Shown here: piece after piece, positions 21,158-31,999 of the stretch
Layout: every line of letters starts with the position of its first letter
How positions within the stretch are numbered: the stretch's first letter is position 1
NCBI RefSeq assembly: GCF_965363235.1
Contig: NC_134845.1
Span: 23,748,524 to 23,812,523 of the forward strand
DNA from: Mytilus galloprovincialis
Lineage: Eukaryota; Mollusca; Bivalvia; Mytilida; Mytilidae
Length of the DNA: 64,000 nucleotides
Reading direction: 5' to 3'
Notes under the pieces: generated by a model
Told to the model about the DNA's origin: nothing
Database searches by the model: none
The model's input: the letters and a program-made list of their open reading frames with translations, nothing else
Program-made: the position numbers and the translations under genes

Positions 21158-21785
21158 TAACAGTTTAAATTACAGGTTTTCATTGATTCGGGATGATGTA
21201 TAAGTACGTTGCCACGTTCAATTATTTTACCTCATTATACAATACTTATTTTTTCAATCATTATTAGGCTGATATTCGTTTGGGAGGCTTAAATATGTAG
21301 TTTCTGTTGTAATTGCCCTACCGTTGTCTAATTTATACCATCCTGGATCGGTTAGGACATTTTTGATTTTTTGGTTTGAGGACTGCCCTCAATGCAGTTA
21401 TAACATCTCAACTGTCACAACCTTTGGAAATCTAGAGTTGTGCCATTTCACATCGTAAATAACTATTTTTATTTTTGGCATATTTCTGTAGTCTTTCCGG
21501 TGTGTTTGGAAATTTTAAAATTGTTCCAGCGTTCGCTTAAATTGTATAAATCAAGATTTTGATAGAGTCTCAATTTGAATTGACATGATTCATTTGTCAT
21601 TGTGCAATTACCGAAGAAGGATATCTGTTATCCGAAATATCTAATATTTGTATATTTTATAGTTAGTTAATGGTGATGTTGTACCCTTTTTGACTTGTTA
21701 TATATTATATTTTGTAGTGTACAGAATCATATTACATGATCCATCGCCCTGTAAGATTGATCGTTGACTATTTATTCAGTCATTT
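21157..21785 (+). repeat. PLE pseudo-LTR, 5' of copy C
   Basis: The full-length repeat is in plus orientation. Its start (ataacagtttaaattacagg) recurs at 24680 after the copy C coding region. Confidence 0.85.
21607..21645 (+). ncRNA. Degenerate hammerhead-ribozyme-like fold in the PLE pseudo-LTR
   Basis: Stem I is AUUA with UAAU. The core reads CCGAAGA where CUGANGA is expected. Stem II is GGAUA/UAUCC, then GAAA, then a minimal palindromic stem III (AUAU) and the AUC cleavage-type triplet. One core position (U4 to C) and an extra A before stem II depart from the consensus. PLE terminal repeats are known to carry minimal hammerheads, so position and layout fit. The same fold is at 25130-25168 (+), and on the minus strand at 14001-14039, 17523-17561 and 21045-21083. 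Confidence 0.5.
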
Positions 21786-21858
21786 AATATTTTTACCTTT
21801 TTGGTAGTCTGCATCGAGTGTGTTCACCCGATCCGATTTTCTTACTGCATATTCCATC

Positions 21859-24594
21859 ATGCATTTTCAATTTTATTTTAAGAAATTAAGATCTTCTACT
21901 ATCAAAATTATCAAAACAGAACATCACATTTCAAATTTAGAAACCTACATTAATCAAGGAATTATTCCGAAAGGACTTATTTTAAAGGCCTCCCCACTTA
22001 CAACCGGAGAAAAGTCGAACAGATTTTTTCACAGATGGAACAACATTTTATACAACAGTTCTTTTCGTCTGATGGATCTCTTACGCCAAGAAGCAATTCA
22101 TCAAGTTAATTATTTTTATAAACTACGTGATAATTTGCACTGCCGATCCCGTGAACATTTGTCTGATCCTGAACTTGACGAAATTCAAGTACGTCTTGGT
22201 GATATCAACCATATTGAATCACATAAGCTCCACGTCAAACAGATCAACAAATTTAAACGTGATGGTGTGCAAATTAACCACCCTTCAATTAGACCCTCTA
22301 CAAAATCTAAGAAAAAGCCTCGAAATCGTAGATTTAAAAGAAAAATTCGAGTTCCGATGGATCCCAACAACACGGTTGTCAATTTATCCTCAGTCTCTTT
22401 ATCTGAGGACGAAACTAAAGTCTTGTCCAAGGGTTTGAATTTTTGCCCTACTCCCAATAAAATAGATGATATGAAACTGGGAGATGACCTTGATAACTTT
22501 GCTAGAACCCTCAGAATCAAAGAATATTTTGGTAACAAGGATAAAGAGGTGGATAATGAGAAAGACACAGACACGTCCGACTCGGAGGAAGAAATCATAA
22601 TTCCGCATTTTAAAAAGAAGAGTTCATGGATTCCAAAACCTAGTAAATCTGCTACACTGGAAGATGTTATCGACAAAATCAAATCGGATGTTGTTCATCT
22701 AGCTAGCAACAAGTACTCGTCATTTTACAACACCTCTCCTGACGAGAAAAAAGCCATACAATCGCTAAGAAACCGAGATGATATTGTGATAAAACCAGCA
22801 GACAAGGGCAGTGCCGTTGTGATAATGGACAAAGCTAACTACATCGCGGAAGCAGTGCGTCAGCTCTCTGATGAGAGATTTTATAAAAAGCTAGACTATG
22901 ATCCTACTTCCGAGTTTAGCTCCAAAATTATCACTGCGGTACAAACCATGTACAATGACGGTCACATAGATGAGGATACAATTGGTTATTTAAAGCCAGA
23001 GAATGCCAAGCCTGGTCGATTGTATCTTCTTCCCAAAATACACAAGGTTAACAACCCTGGTAGACCCATTGTATCCGCAAACGGCCATCCGACTGAGAAA
23101 ATCTCGGAATTCGTCGATTTTCATTTAAGATCTCATGTAGAAAATCTTCCTTCCCACATTCAAGACACTACAGATTATCTTCGTAAAATGGAATCCATGA
23201 ACCCTCTTCCTCCGGAAACCCTCCTTGTCACTTTAGATGTCACCTCATTGTATACCAACATACCTCATGATGACGGCATACAATCTTGTAGGGAAATATG
23301 GGACTCGCGCAACATTTTAGAACCACCTACTGAATGTTTAGTCCAGCTGCTTACTCTGGTCCTGAAATGCAACAATTTCACCTTTAATGGTGAGCATTAC
23401 CTTCAAATTAACGGGACAGCGATGGGGACGAAAATGGCACCGTCTTACGCCAATATTTTCATGGGCAAATTAGAAAAACAAATTATTGCAACATCTTTAT
23501 CCAAACCTTTGTCTTGGTTCCGTTTCATTGATGATGTTGACATGAAATGGATTGAATCTCAACAAAAACTGGATGATTTCATCAGACATGCAAACAACGC
23601 CCACCATTCAATTAAATTTACGTATGAAATTTCCGACTCTAAGATATCTTTCTTAGACACAACCACATCTATAAAGGACGGTGTCATATCAACAGACCTT
23701 TACTGTAAACCCACAGATAAACATCAATACCTTTCTCCCCAAAGCTGTCACCCCAAACACTGTACAAAAAGTATCCCGTACAGTCAAGCTCTCAGAGTCA
23801 AGCGGATTTGCTCCTCTGAGGAGGCTGTCACGAAACGGTTACAGGAACTTCGCGGATTTTTGACAAAACGAGGTTATAAGAAATTGGACATAGATAAGGG
23901 GTTTGCGCGCGCTAACAATAACAGCCGCAATGACCTCTTACAGTACAAACGGAAGAGGCGCAGCAAAATAGTCCCGTTTGTTCTTACATACAATCCAGCC
24001 TTTAATAACCTTTCACGTTTGATCCGTGCCAATTGGCAAACTATTGCCAAACACCCTAAATTATCCAAGATCTTTCCCAATCCTCCTGTCTTAGCTTTTC
24101 GGAGACCAGCAAGTCTGAAAGACTTATTTGTTAGAGCTGACGTCTCCTCAAATAAAAGCTGTTCAATTGCAGGATGGTGCAAGTCATGTGGTAACAGACG
24201 TTGCCTGACTTGTCAACAAATACTGAATACTCAAACATTCACTTGCCACTCGACTGGGTCTGTGTACACTATATATTGCAATGTAACTTGCAAAACCCAG
24301 AATGTTGTATACCTCCTTCAATGTCGATGTGGCATGCAGTATGTTGGCGAGACAGAGCAGCCATTTAACAAACGCATGAATGGTCATCGAAGTGACTACA
24401 CTTGCAAGCCCGACCTACCCGTAAGTCGTCATTTGAGATCACCTGGACACACACAAGCTGATCTCAAAAACCTTACCATCACGATCATAGACCACAACGA
24501 GGGTTGGTCGAAGGTCGACAGAGTCGCTCGGGAAAGATTTTGGATAAGAAAGTTACGGACAGTCTCCCCAGAGGGTATAAATGAAAAAACATAG
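21859..24594 (+). CDS. PLE copy C (inverted): reverse transcriptase / GIY-YIG endonuclease polyprotein
   Basis: The translated protein is identical to copies A and B, in the opposite orientation. The ATG is at 21859 (open from 21820, with a TAG shortly upstream) and the stop is the TAG at 24592-24594. A complete 5' pseudo-LTR precedes it (21157-21785) and a truncated one follows (24680-25222). Since this copy has a full upstream terminal repeat and an intact frame, it is as likely as A and B to be competent; expression cannot be judged from sequence. Confidence 0.9.
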   Translation: MHFQFYFKKLRSSTIKIIKTEHHISNLETYINQGIIPKGLILKASPLTTGEKSNRFFHRWNNILYNSSFRLMDLLRQEAIHQVNYFYKLRDNLHCRSREHLSDPELDEIQVRLGDINHIESHKLHVKQINKFKRDGVQINHPSIRPSTKSKKKPRNRRFKRKIRVPMDPNNTVVNLSSVSLSEDETKVLSKGLNFCPTPNKIDDMKLGDDLDNFARTLRIKEYFGNKDKEVDNEKDTDTSDSEEEIIIPHFKKKSSWIPKPSKSATLEDVIDKIKSDVVHLASNKYSSFYNTSPDEKKAIQSLRNRDDIVIKPADKGSAVVIMDKANYIAEAVRQLSDERFYKKLDYDPTSEFSSKIITAVQTMYNDGHIDEDTIGYLKPENAKPGRLYLLPKIHKVNNPGRPIVSANGHPTEKISEFVDFHLRSHVENLPSHIQDTTDYLRKMESMNPLPPETLLVTLDVTSLYTNIPHDDGIQSCREIWDSRNILEPPTECLVQLLTLVLKCNNFTFNGEHYLQINGTAMGTKMAPSYANIFMGKLEKQIIATSLSKPLSWFRFIDDVDMKWIESQQKLDDFIRHANNAHHSIKFTYEISDSKISFLDTTTSIKDGVISTDLYCKPTDKHQYLSPQSCHPKHCTKSIPYSQALRVKRICSSEEAVTKRLQELRGFLTKRGYKKLDIDKGFARANNNSRNDLLQYKRKRRSKIVPFVLTYNPAFNNLSRLIRANWQTIAKHPKLSKIFPNPPVLAFRRPASLKDLFVRADVSSNKSCSIAGWCKSCGNRRCLTCQQILNTQTFTCHSTGSVYTIYCNVTCKTQNVVYLLQCRCGMQYVGETEQPFNKRMNGHRSDYTCKPDLPVSRHLRSPGHTQADLKNLTITIIDHNEGWSKVDRVARERFWIRKLRTVSPEGINEKT

Positions 24595-24679
24595 AACGAG
24601 TCCCTCATTTTCCTGTGACTACCTGTTTCAAACAACGCCGGATTTAGTACTGGCTTTACAGTTCGAAATTATTTTTAAA

Positions 24680-25220
24680 ATAACAGTTTAAATTACAGGT
24701 TTTCATTGATTCGGGATGATGTATAAGTACGTTGCCACGTTCAATTATTTTACCTCATTATACAATACTTATTTTTTCAATCATTATTAGGCTGATATTC
24801 GTTTGGGAGGCTTAAATATGTAGTTTCTGTTGTAATTGCCCTACCGTTGTCTAATTTATACCATCCTGGATCGGTTAGGACATTTTTGATTTTTTGGTTT
24901 GAGGACTGCCCTCAATGCAGTTATAACATCTCAACTGTCACAACCTTTGGAAATCTAGAGTTGTGCCATTTCACATCGTAAATAACTATTTTTATTTTTG
25001 GCATATTTCTGTAGTCTTTCCGGTGTGTTTGGAAATTTTAAAATTGTTCCAGCGTTCGCTTAAATTGTATAAATCAAGATTTTGATAGAGTCTCAATTTG
25101 AATTGACATGATTCATTTGTCATTGTGCAATTACCGAAGAAGGATATCTGTTATCCGAAATATCTAATATTTGTATATTTTATAGTTAGTTAATGGTGAT
25201 GTTGTACCCTTTTTGACTTG

Positions 25221-25222
<2 letters not shown>
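24680..25222 (+). repeat. Truncated PLE pseudo-LTR, 3' of copy C
   Basis: It matches 21157 onward for about 543 bases and ends at gacttgttata, where it fuses with the (TA)n tract. Confidence 0.85.

Positions 25223-25284
<62 letters not shown>
25222..25284. repeat. (TA)n tract closing the PLE array
   Basis: About 60 bp of TA is fused to the truncated pseudo-LTR. With 13791-13860 it appears to be the split tail of the SINE at 13640. Confidence 0.85.
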
Positions 25285-25288
<4 letters not shown>

Positions 25289-25389
25289 TTTTATTTTTAG
25301 GATACATCGATCAAGTGGGTTGACAACAGACGAAACTCATTTAGCTCAGTATGGTGGTGATATCCAGTTCATTTTAATGCGGAATAGAA

Positions 25390-25478
25390 ACAGTTACCTT
25401 CTGCTGTTGTTTTATTTCAATGGTCGGGTTGTTGTCTCTTTGGCACATTCCCCATTTCCATTCTCAATTTTATCTTAA
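25390..25478 (+). mobile_element. 3' tail of the second PLE-like retroelement family
   Basis: The tail ends ggtcgggttgttgtctcttt then gcacattccccatttcc and ctcaatttta. This is the 3' end attached to RT remnants at 40877-42645. Confidence 0.55.
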
Positions 25479-25479
25479 T

Positions 25480-27050
25480 TCCTGTCCACATAATGCCAAA
25501 GTTGACTTTCAGATATTTTAGAACATTTATTAACAGCGTGTAGTTTAAAAAAAAAATACACGTTAGAATGTAGCTTTCTTTCTAAATATATATTCAAATT
25601 AGATACTAAGTATTTGTTTTTGATTAGTATCTATTTGTTTTTTTTCATTACAATCATCTGAAAACACGTACTTGACAACTCCTATAGCAAAGACGCATTT
25701 ATTGTTTGGTATTTTATTAGGCTCAACGTCACAATGCGTTATCGAACTCGCATAAAGAACCTTTACAATAAAGGAATTATTTATATGGTAATGTATAAGG
25801 TATAATGGACACAGATCAGTAAGGATACTAATTTTACTAGCAGTATGTTGTGTTTTTTTCGCTCAAGAGTTAATGTATGATGGTGCCATATCATTTGTTG
25901 TTTGAGCTTGTTCTATGTCTTTCTCGTAGGGTTATATTCTATACTTTGTTCCACATTGACAGCCATTGTGCACGCTCATATATCATTTTGTCATTTATTA
26001 AATATTTGGTAAAACTATTCATTAATCATAATGTTTTTAGTGAGTAAACTATACTCGTACAGATTTCGAACACGTTACTTTATAAAAATAACGAGATGTA
26101 GTATGATTGCCAATGGGACAACTATTCACCAAAATTCAAATGAAGTGGATACAACCAATTATAGGCTACCGTACAGCCTTCGACAATGAGAAAAAACCCA
26201 TACCGTATAATCGGCTATAAAAGGCCTCTACAAGAAAAATATGCAACAAATCTGTCAAGTGTTGATCTATGCTCTAAAATTGCAAGCATCTTTGTATTTA
26301 AATTTGTAAAGGCACAACAATTCCAAATTAGTAGAGGAACAAAATTCACCAACAATCTTAACCTATCTGTGTTGTAATGTAAGAGATGGTTTTGAGGAAT
26401 ATGATTGTTTGTATTTAATTCTCGTAGGATTATACTTTGTTCCACTGTGGTTGTTATTTGTTATTTCGGTTTGTCAACGAAAGGTACTTTATAAGTACAT
26501 GATCAACCCATTATCATACTTGCAAGATTAAATTTAAAGTGTGCGAGCTGGTTTTTAAAAGAAACCTATGTGTCTGTACCCTCGTTGATGGCGTCGCGCT
26601 ATTTTTCCGCTCTAAGGCCTGGTTGTTGTCTCTTTGACAAATTCCTCGTTTCCATTATCTTTTCTATTGATAATTGAATGTTAAACTGTGTTAAATTATG
26701 TGGCCATCTAAAGTTTAGGTCGGCAACAAAACTTTAAATTGGTTTTTATAATATCTATAGACCATTCCTATTATTTTCTTAATTTGTTTGCCAATAGATT
26801 CATTAGAAGTTCTTTGTAAATCCAGCTACTACTAATCAGACTGAATATAATTTTGGTCCTTGTAGCTAAAGTATTTAAAATTTTAGATACGCACCAAAAA
26901 AATACACTTTAAAGTTTGAAATTTTGAGTTCTTTCAAATACAAAAATTCCTGAAAAGTTTCTTGTCAGAAAGCAAGAAAGATTGTGCAGTCACATATTTT
27001 TTTCATACAAATATGAATGATGAGTAAACGATATGAGCTAAACATTATGA
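25480..27050. other. Non-coding repeat-bearing stretch
   Basis: It contains a D4 copy at 26085-26235 and a further short 3' tail of the second PLE-like family at about 26590-26675. No exon with supported splice sites was found. Confidence 0.4.
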
Positions 27051-27058
27051 TACTGCTG

Positions 27059-27215
27059 CTATACATTAATGTTGATCCGATTATTGGTTCTCAAGCTGTT
27101 AACAAATCTGTATTTCCTTGCATTCATCTGCTTTTTAAAGCGTACAGCTCCAACACATACAGCAATGCACACAAATGTAACTGTTATAGGGACTGATATC
27201 TTTAGAAGTAGCTGC
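27059..27215 (-). CDS. Possible terminal exon of a single-pass membrane protein
   Basis: After the acceptor gatattttcag the minus strand reads a hydrophobic segment, LLLKISVPITVTFVCIAVCV. A basic stretch (RFKKQMNARKYR) and a short polar tail to a TAG at 27059 follow. A membrane span, a stop-transfer cluster and a short cytoplasmic tail are what a C-terminal exon of a type I membrane protein would show. I do not recognise the family. No upstream exons were found, so it may be chance or a relic. Confidence 0.25.
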
Positions 27216-27299
27216 CTGAAAATATCGTAATGTAATGAGTCACATGTAATAATACACATACAGTAGCTTATCATAAAGAATAAAAAGGAATATAATACT

Positions 27300-27510
27300 T
27301 AAAGAGGAAATCTAACATTATTGAGGGAGGACAATATGTTGTCCGTTAACATGTTAACAAAACCTCGATTTTTGAGAAAAAAAACAAACTTATAACAACA
27401 AATGCAAAAAAGTTGATAACAGTTAACACAGTGGGTTGAAAACAGTTAACAGTTAATATTTATCTAAGATAACAGTTAACAACACATTGAAAAAGGCCAA
27501 AACAGGTTAA
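27300..27510. repeat. Cluster of AACAGTTAAC-type motifs
   Basis: Six or more GTTAAC or AGTTAAC words occur within about 200 bp, spaced irregularly. It may be a decayed short-period repeat; no function is claimed. Confidence 0.4.
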
Positions 27511-28065
27511 CATAAAAAGGTATTGCCCCTCATTATTAGAGTAAGAAAATATATAGACAATCTAAAGAACACTTCATACAAAACGTTAAAAGATCGTTCC
27601 TTAATTAGGTCTTTCCACTTTTCTGTGGAAAGACCTATTGTTTTTCTTCTGATTATTTTTTTTTTTCTTCCGCCTAATTTTGTTCTTGCGATAAACATTT
27701 GTTTCGCAATATGTCGCTTAGATATTTTGTATATGATATCGAACAGTTTATGCGTTTTTGAAATTTACCCTGCGTAAACAAATACTTTTCTTTGTAGGAG
27801 TTATCTCCCCAAACACTGTTTTTCTTGTTAGCGCATCTCCTTCGCAACCGTAAAAGATTATGACAAATTTATTTTACAAAATTGCTCGTTATATCCTTCG
27901 CATGATTTGTCCTATTTTGACCGAAGCGATATGACCGCTCCATATGAGAGTTATTTCCCCTTATGCATCTGATATAAGTGATATGAATTTCTATCTTATA
28001 AACCATAAGTGATAGAGACCTAGGATCTTTTGATTTGAGGTCCTTGGTCCCAAAAAATGAAAATT

Positions 28066-28090
28066 AGGTCAAGGTCAAAGGTCAAGGTCA
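28066..28090 (+). promoter_or_regulatory. Four AGGTCA half-sites (nuclear-receptor-type), repeat unit 1
   Basis: Four AGGTCA words lie in the same direction with spacings of 0, 1 and 0 bases. The central pair is a perfect DR1, and TCAAGGTCA is the extended half-site bound by ERR/SF-1-type receptors. Whether any receptor binds here is unknown. Confidence 0.4.
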
Positions 28091-29194
28091 TATTTTAATA
28101 TTTGAATTTGGCTTATTTTCACTTATATCCAAAGACTGTATAAGATATCAACAAATTATTTTTACTAAATTGTTAGTTGCGACATGTCGTAAGATGTAAA
28201 TTTTGATTGCAAGCGTACGTTGAATGTGAAAGGGAGTTTTCTCCCCTCTTGTATTAAAAAATACGCGTTTGGTGATATAACTCATTAACTAAATATAATT
28301 CAGACCTATGGTCTTTTGATTTGAGGTCCTTGGTTTATGACCTTGAAATTGATCTCAAGGTCATAGCTTAATTTGACGTTCTATATTTTGACCTTTGCTT
28401 TTATTCTATATGTATACATGATAAAGATATACAACTTTTAGAAAAAAGTATCAAGCCATTTAACCTTGAAAAAAAACAACCGGAAGTGACCTTTAGTAAA
28501 CCGGAAGTAGCTATTTTTTGTACTTTATTAATATAAAAGTATATAGAACCAGATATTTTTGGAATCGGTTTCAAGTAAATATTTAAATATAATCGGAAGT
28601 AACATTTTTCAAACCGGAAGTAACAAATTATCTCCCTTATTTAAAAAAAAATGTATGGAAACAATATATTTTTGGAATCAGCTTACTAGGAGCTATCATT
28701 TGACAATTGAAATGACATTTTAAACTTAGTTTCACAACTTTTCATATCAAAAAGGATGGAAAGACCTTCAATTGTTCTCTGAATTTTTTTTTTTTCTTCC
28801 GCCTAATTTTGTTCTTGCGATAAACATTTGTTTTGCAATATGTCGCTTAGATATTTGGTATATGATATCGAACAATTGATGCGCTTTTGAAATTTACCCT
28901 GCGTAACCGAAAACTTTTCTTTGTAGGAGTAATCTCCCCAAACACTGTTTTCCTTGTGAGCGCAACTCCTTCGCAAACGTAAAATATTATGACAAATTTA
29001 TTTTACAAAATTGCTCGTTATATTCTTTGCATGATTTGTCCTATTTTGACCGAAGTGATATGAATGCTCCATACGAGAGTTATTTCCCCTTATTCATTTG
29101 ATATAAATGAATTGCATTTCTAACTGGTAAACCATAATTGATAGAGACCTAGGATCTTTTGATTTGAGGTCCTTGGTCCAAAAAAATGAAAATT

Positions 29195-29219
29195 AGGTCA
29201 AGGTCAAAGGTCAAGGTCA
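29195..29219 (+). promoter_or_regulatory. Four AGGTCA half-sites, repeat unit 2
   Basis: The 25-base arrangement is the same as at 28066-28090 and is unchanged although the surrounding repeat copies have diverged. Confidence 0.4.
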
Positions 29220-30579
29220 TATTCTAATTTTTGAATATGGCTCATTTCCACTCATTTCCAAAAAACGTTTAAGATATCGACAAATTATTTTTTCTAAATC
29301 GTTTGTTGTGACATGTCGTAACACGTAAATTTTGATTGCAAGGGTACGTTGAATGTGAAAGGGAGTTTCCTCCCCTTTGGTATTTAAAAATACGCGTATG
29401 GTGATATAACTCATTAACTAGACATAATTAAGACCTATGGTCTTTTGATTTGAGGTTCTTGGTTAATGACCTTGAAATTGATCACAAGGTCATAGCTTAA
29501 TTTGACGTTCTAGATTTTGACCTTTGCTTTTACCCCATCTGTATACATAATAAAGTCATGAGACTTTTTGACAAACGGTATCAAACCATTTAAACTTAAA
29601 AAACAACCGGAAGTGACCTTGTGTAAACCGGAAGTAGCTATTTATTGTACTTTATTACATAAAAGTATAAAAAACAAGATATTTTTGGAATCAGTGTCAA
29701 GTAAATAGTCAAATATTATCGGAAATAGAGTTTTTCAAACCGGAAGTAAGAAATTATCTCCCTTATCTAAAAAAATATTGTTTAGAAACCATATATTTTT
29801 GGAATCAGCGTACAATAAGCTATCATTTGACGATTGAAATGACATTTTAAACCTATTTTTACACCTTTCATATTAAAATACATTGTTTTGGTGGAAAGAC
29901 CTTCAATTGTTCTCTGAACAATTGGTTTTTAATTACATATTTTTTTATTCAGTAATGTAACAATCCAGGAAAAACGGAACATAGCGTTATTACGTTTCTT
30001 AAGGGGCATGTACATGAAGTTTGATTGACCTATACCAGATTCCGGAAATAAAAATTAGATGTAGCCAATACTTTTACTAATTTTGTTTAAATAGATACAC
30101 TAAAGGATAATACACAAAGCTTTAAGAATAAGTACATTTAAAAATTCCGTATTATATGGCAACATAGCAGTCGTTTAGTGAATAGGATCGTTGATGGTAT
30201 AAAATAAATCCAAATTGCAAATGACAAATTTTTTTTAGAAAAGATTAAAAGATGTATTAGAATAGTATTAATTAAATGATTAATGCAGCCCTTGAATGAG
30301 TATACTCTCACTAGATATATTTAAGTCCTACATGATTCTTCAAATTAAAAAAAAAAACAACACCAAAAACAAAATGGATATTTCTAAATTACTAAATGAA
30401 TATGTTTTGTCATTAAACATTAAGTGTTGAGCATACATACGACTTGTGCTATAAATTGATACACTACAGACTATAGACCTGTTCCTTTATATATATCGAA
30501 CATATGTCGAAGTAACGACATAACTTTTCTAAACATCAAGTATAAAACGATTGGAATGTCCGTACTTTCGACCGTTTGC

Positions 30580-30905
30580 CCTTCCATCCCTAATTTGTAT
30601 CCGTTTCAATTTTGGCTAGCCACCAAACCAGGTTCAACCCACCATCTTTTCTTTGCATGTGCTGTACCAAATCATGAAAATGGCAATTGTTGTCTAATTA
30701 TAGTTTGTTTCTGTGTGTGTTGCATTGTCCGTTTTGGTTTTTTGTTACACTGAAGTGTTTCTGTTGTTTCGTTGGTTTCCTCTTATATTTGATGTGTTTC
30801 CCTCAGTTTAAGTTTGTAACCCGGATTTGTTTTTTCTCAATCGATTTATTACTTTCGAACAGCGGTATACTACTGTTGCCTTTATTTAGAATCCTCGATA
30901 ATTCT
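30580..30905 (+). repeat. D2+D3 composite dispersed repeat
   Basis: D2 (ggctagccaccaaaccagg) is followed by D3, marked by tgtttccctcagttt, gtaacccggatttg and gaacagcggtatac. An inverted copy with the same order lies at 33755-34045. D3 alone occurs at 45960-46130 and 58375-58530. Confidence 0.6.
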
Positions 30906-31999
30906 AAACTTTTGTGAACTTTCACACAACCTCACTCACAAGCCATACTTTCAAAGAGATTTTTAGCCAATGGTTAAAGTGGACAAATGATATCTGTACA
31001 TCTTTTGTATCGATCGACAAGCACATGTAGAAGATTTTAATCACATGACATTGCCAGAAAGAAGTAGAGAACCGAACGCGGTTATGAAATGTAAGCGCTG
31101 CAATTATTCTGAAATCTATTTCTTTGCTTACCATTCATAAGCTGTAACCTAACCAAAGGGTTGAAATGGGGGTACCTGCATGACGAATAACGATAAAAAA
31201 GATCTTGCCAAAATTACGTTAACAGTATTTTTTGTTGCATAAAATAGAATATACATTTTCATTACAACAAACAACACATTGAATGCTTTTGACGATTTAA
31301 AAAAAGAATAACAGTAACGGATAATAATTATTATTTGCCGGATCTCAATCTCAGCTGAATCACAGTAAGAACATTTTGACTAATCACGATTTTGACGCTA
31401 ACAATAGCCGAGAATGACCGTTTGACACCTGACGGTTAATGGCATTTCTACAATTAAAAAAAAACGTAAATGGTATCTGTTTAAGTACTTACAATGCGTT
31501 ATATTTACTTTGATACCAAGAAAGAATACCCCGATTAATATTTTATAGTTTTTACAGAATATTGCTTTCATGTGCACCATTTTTGAGTTGTAGTTTAATT
31601 TGTTCATGTTGTTGTGAAATGTCTAATATAGGACTTTCCAGTATTTTTTAGTTTTTAATTTTTTTGTAATTGTTTTTTATTGTTTACCTTTTATTTCATA
31701 CCAGTTATTTATAATCATGACGACCTTATAACAAGGAAGTTATAATGGATAATTGAATAACTTGAGGGTATTTAACGAAAATATTATATTTCTTTGTCCC
31801 GATTGCGTGTACATAAATTTTAAAATTCCAGTGCTTTTAGCCAATTCCTGAACGACTACCAAATATATTAATATTATTAAACTGTGGTAAACAAAACATA
31901 TGAGAAAAGAGGAATAAACTATATTTGGAATGAAAAAAAGTCTTGGATGTATTAGATAAATTACATGCATTTGAAGGTCTATTACTTCTGTTGACTTTT

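Larger units (their letters stand above)
13861..25222. mobile_element. Penelope-like element array: two tandem copies plus one inverted copy
   Basis: The minus-strand units are 13861-17382 and 17383-20904, each 3522 bp, followed by a partial terminal repeat (20905-21157). A plus-strand copy starts at 21157 and ends at 25222 in (TA)n. The order is pseudo-LTR, body, pseudo-LTR, body, broken pseudo-LTR, inverted pseudo-LTR, body, broken pseudo-LTR. Tandem copies sharing a pseudo-LTR plus an inverted fragment are typical of Penelope-like insertions. The three reading frames give identical proteins and each is unbroken, so the insertion looks very recent. An assembly repeat error cannot be excluded. 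Confidence 0.9.
27607..29902 (+). repeat. 1.13-kb unit, two tandem copies with inverted ends
   Basis: Two direct copies start near 27640 and 28770, offset about 1129 bp, and differ by scattered substitutions. The outer ends are inverted: aggtctttccac at 27607-27618 and gtggaaagacct at 29891-29902. The left end also folds on itself (27607-27636). There is no coding capacity. Each unit carries AGGTCA half-site clusters and several CCGGAAGT words. Confidence 0.7.

Noticed and set aside
21820-21858. GTG start for the PLE protein
   Set aside because: Animal translation rarely starts at GTG. The first ATG is 13 codons in, and the upstream part may just be open by chance.
14533-24635. Many short frames opposite or offset to the PLE coding regions, some repeated three times
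   Set aside because: They recur only because the PLE copies are identical, and they lie in other frames of the RT/GIY-YIG gene.
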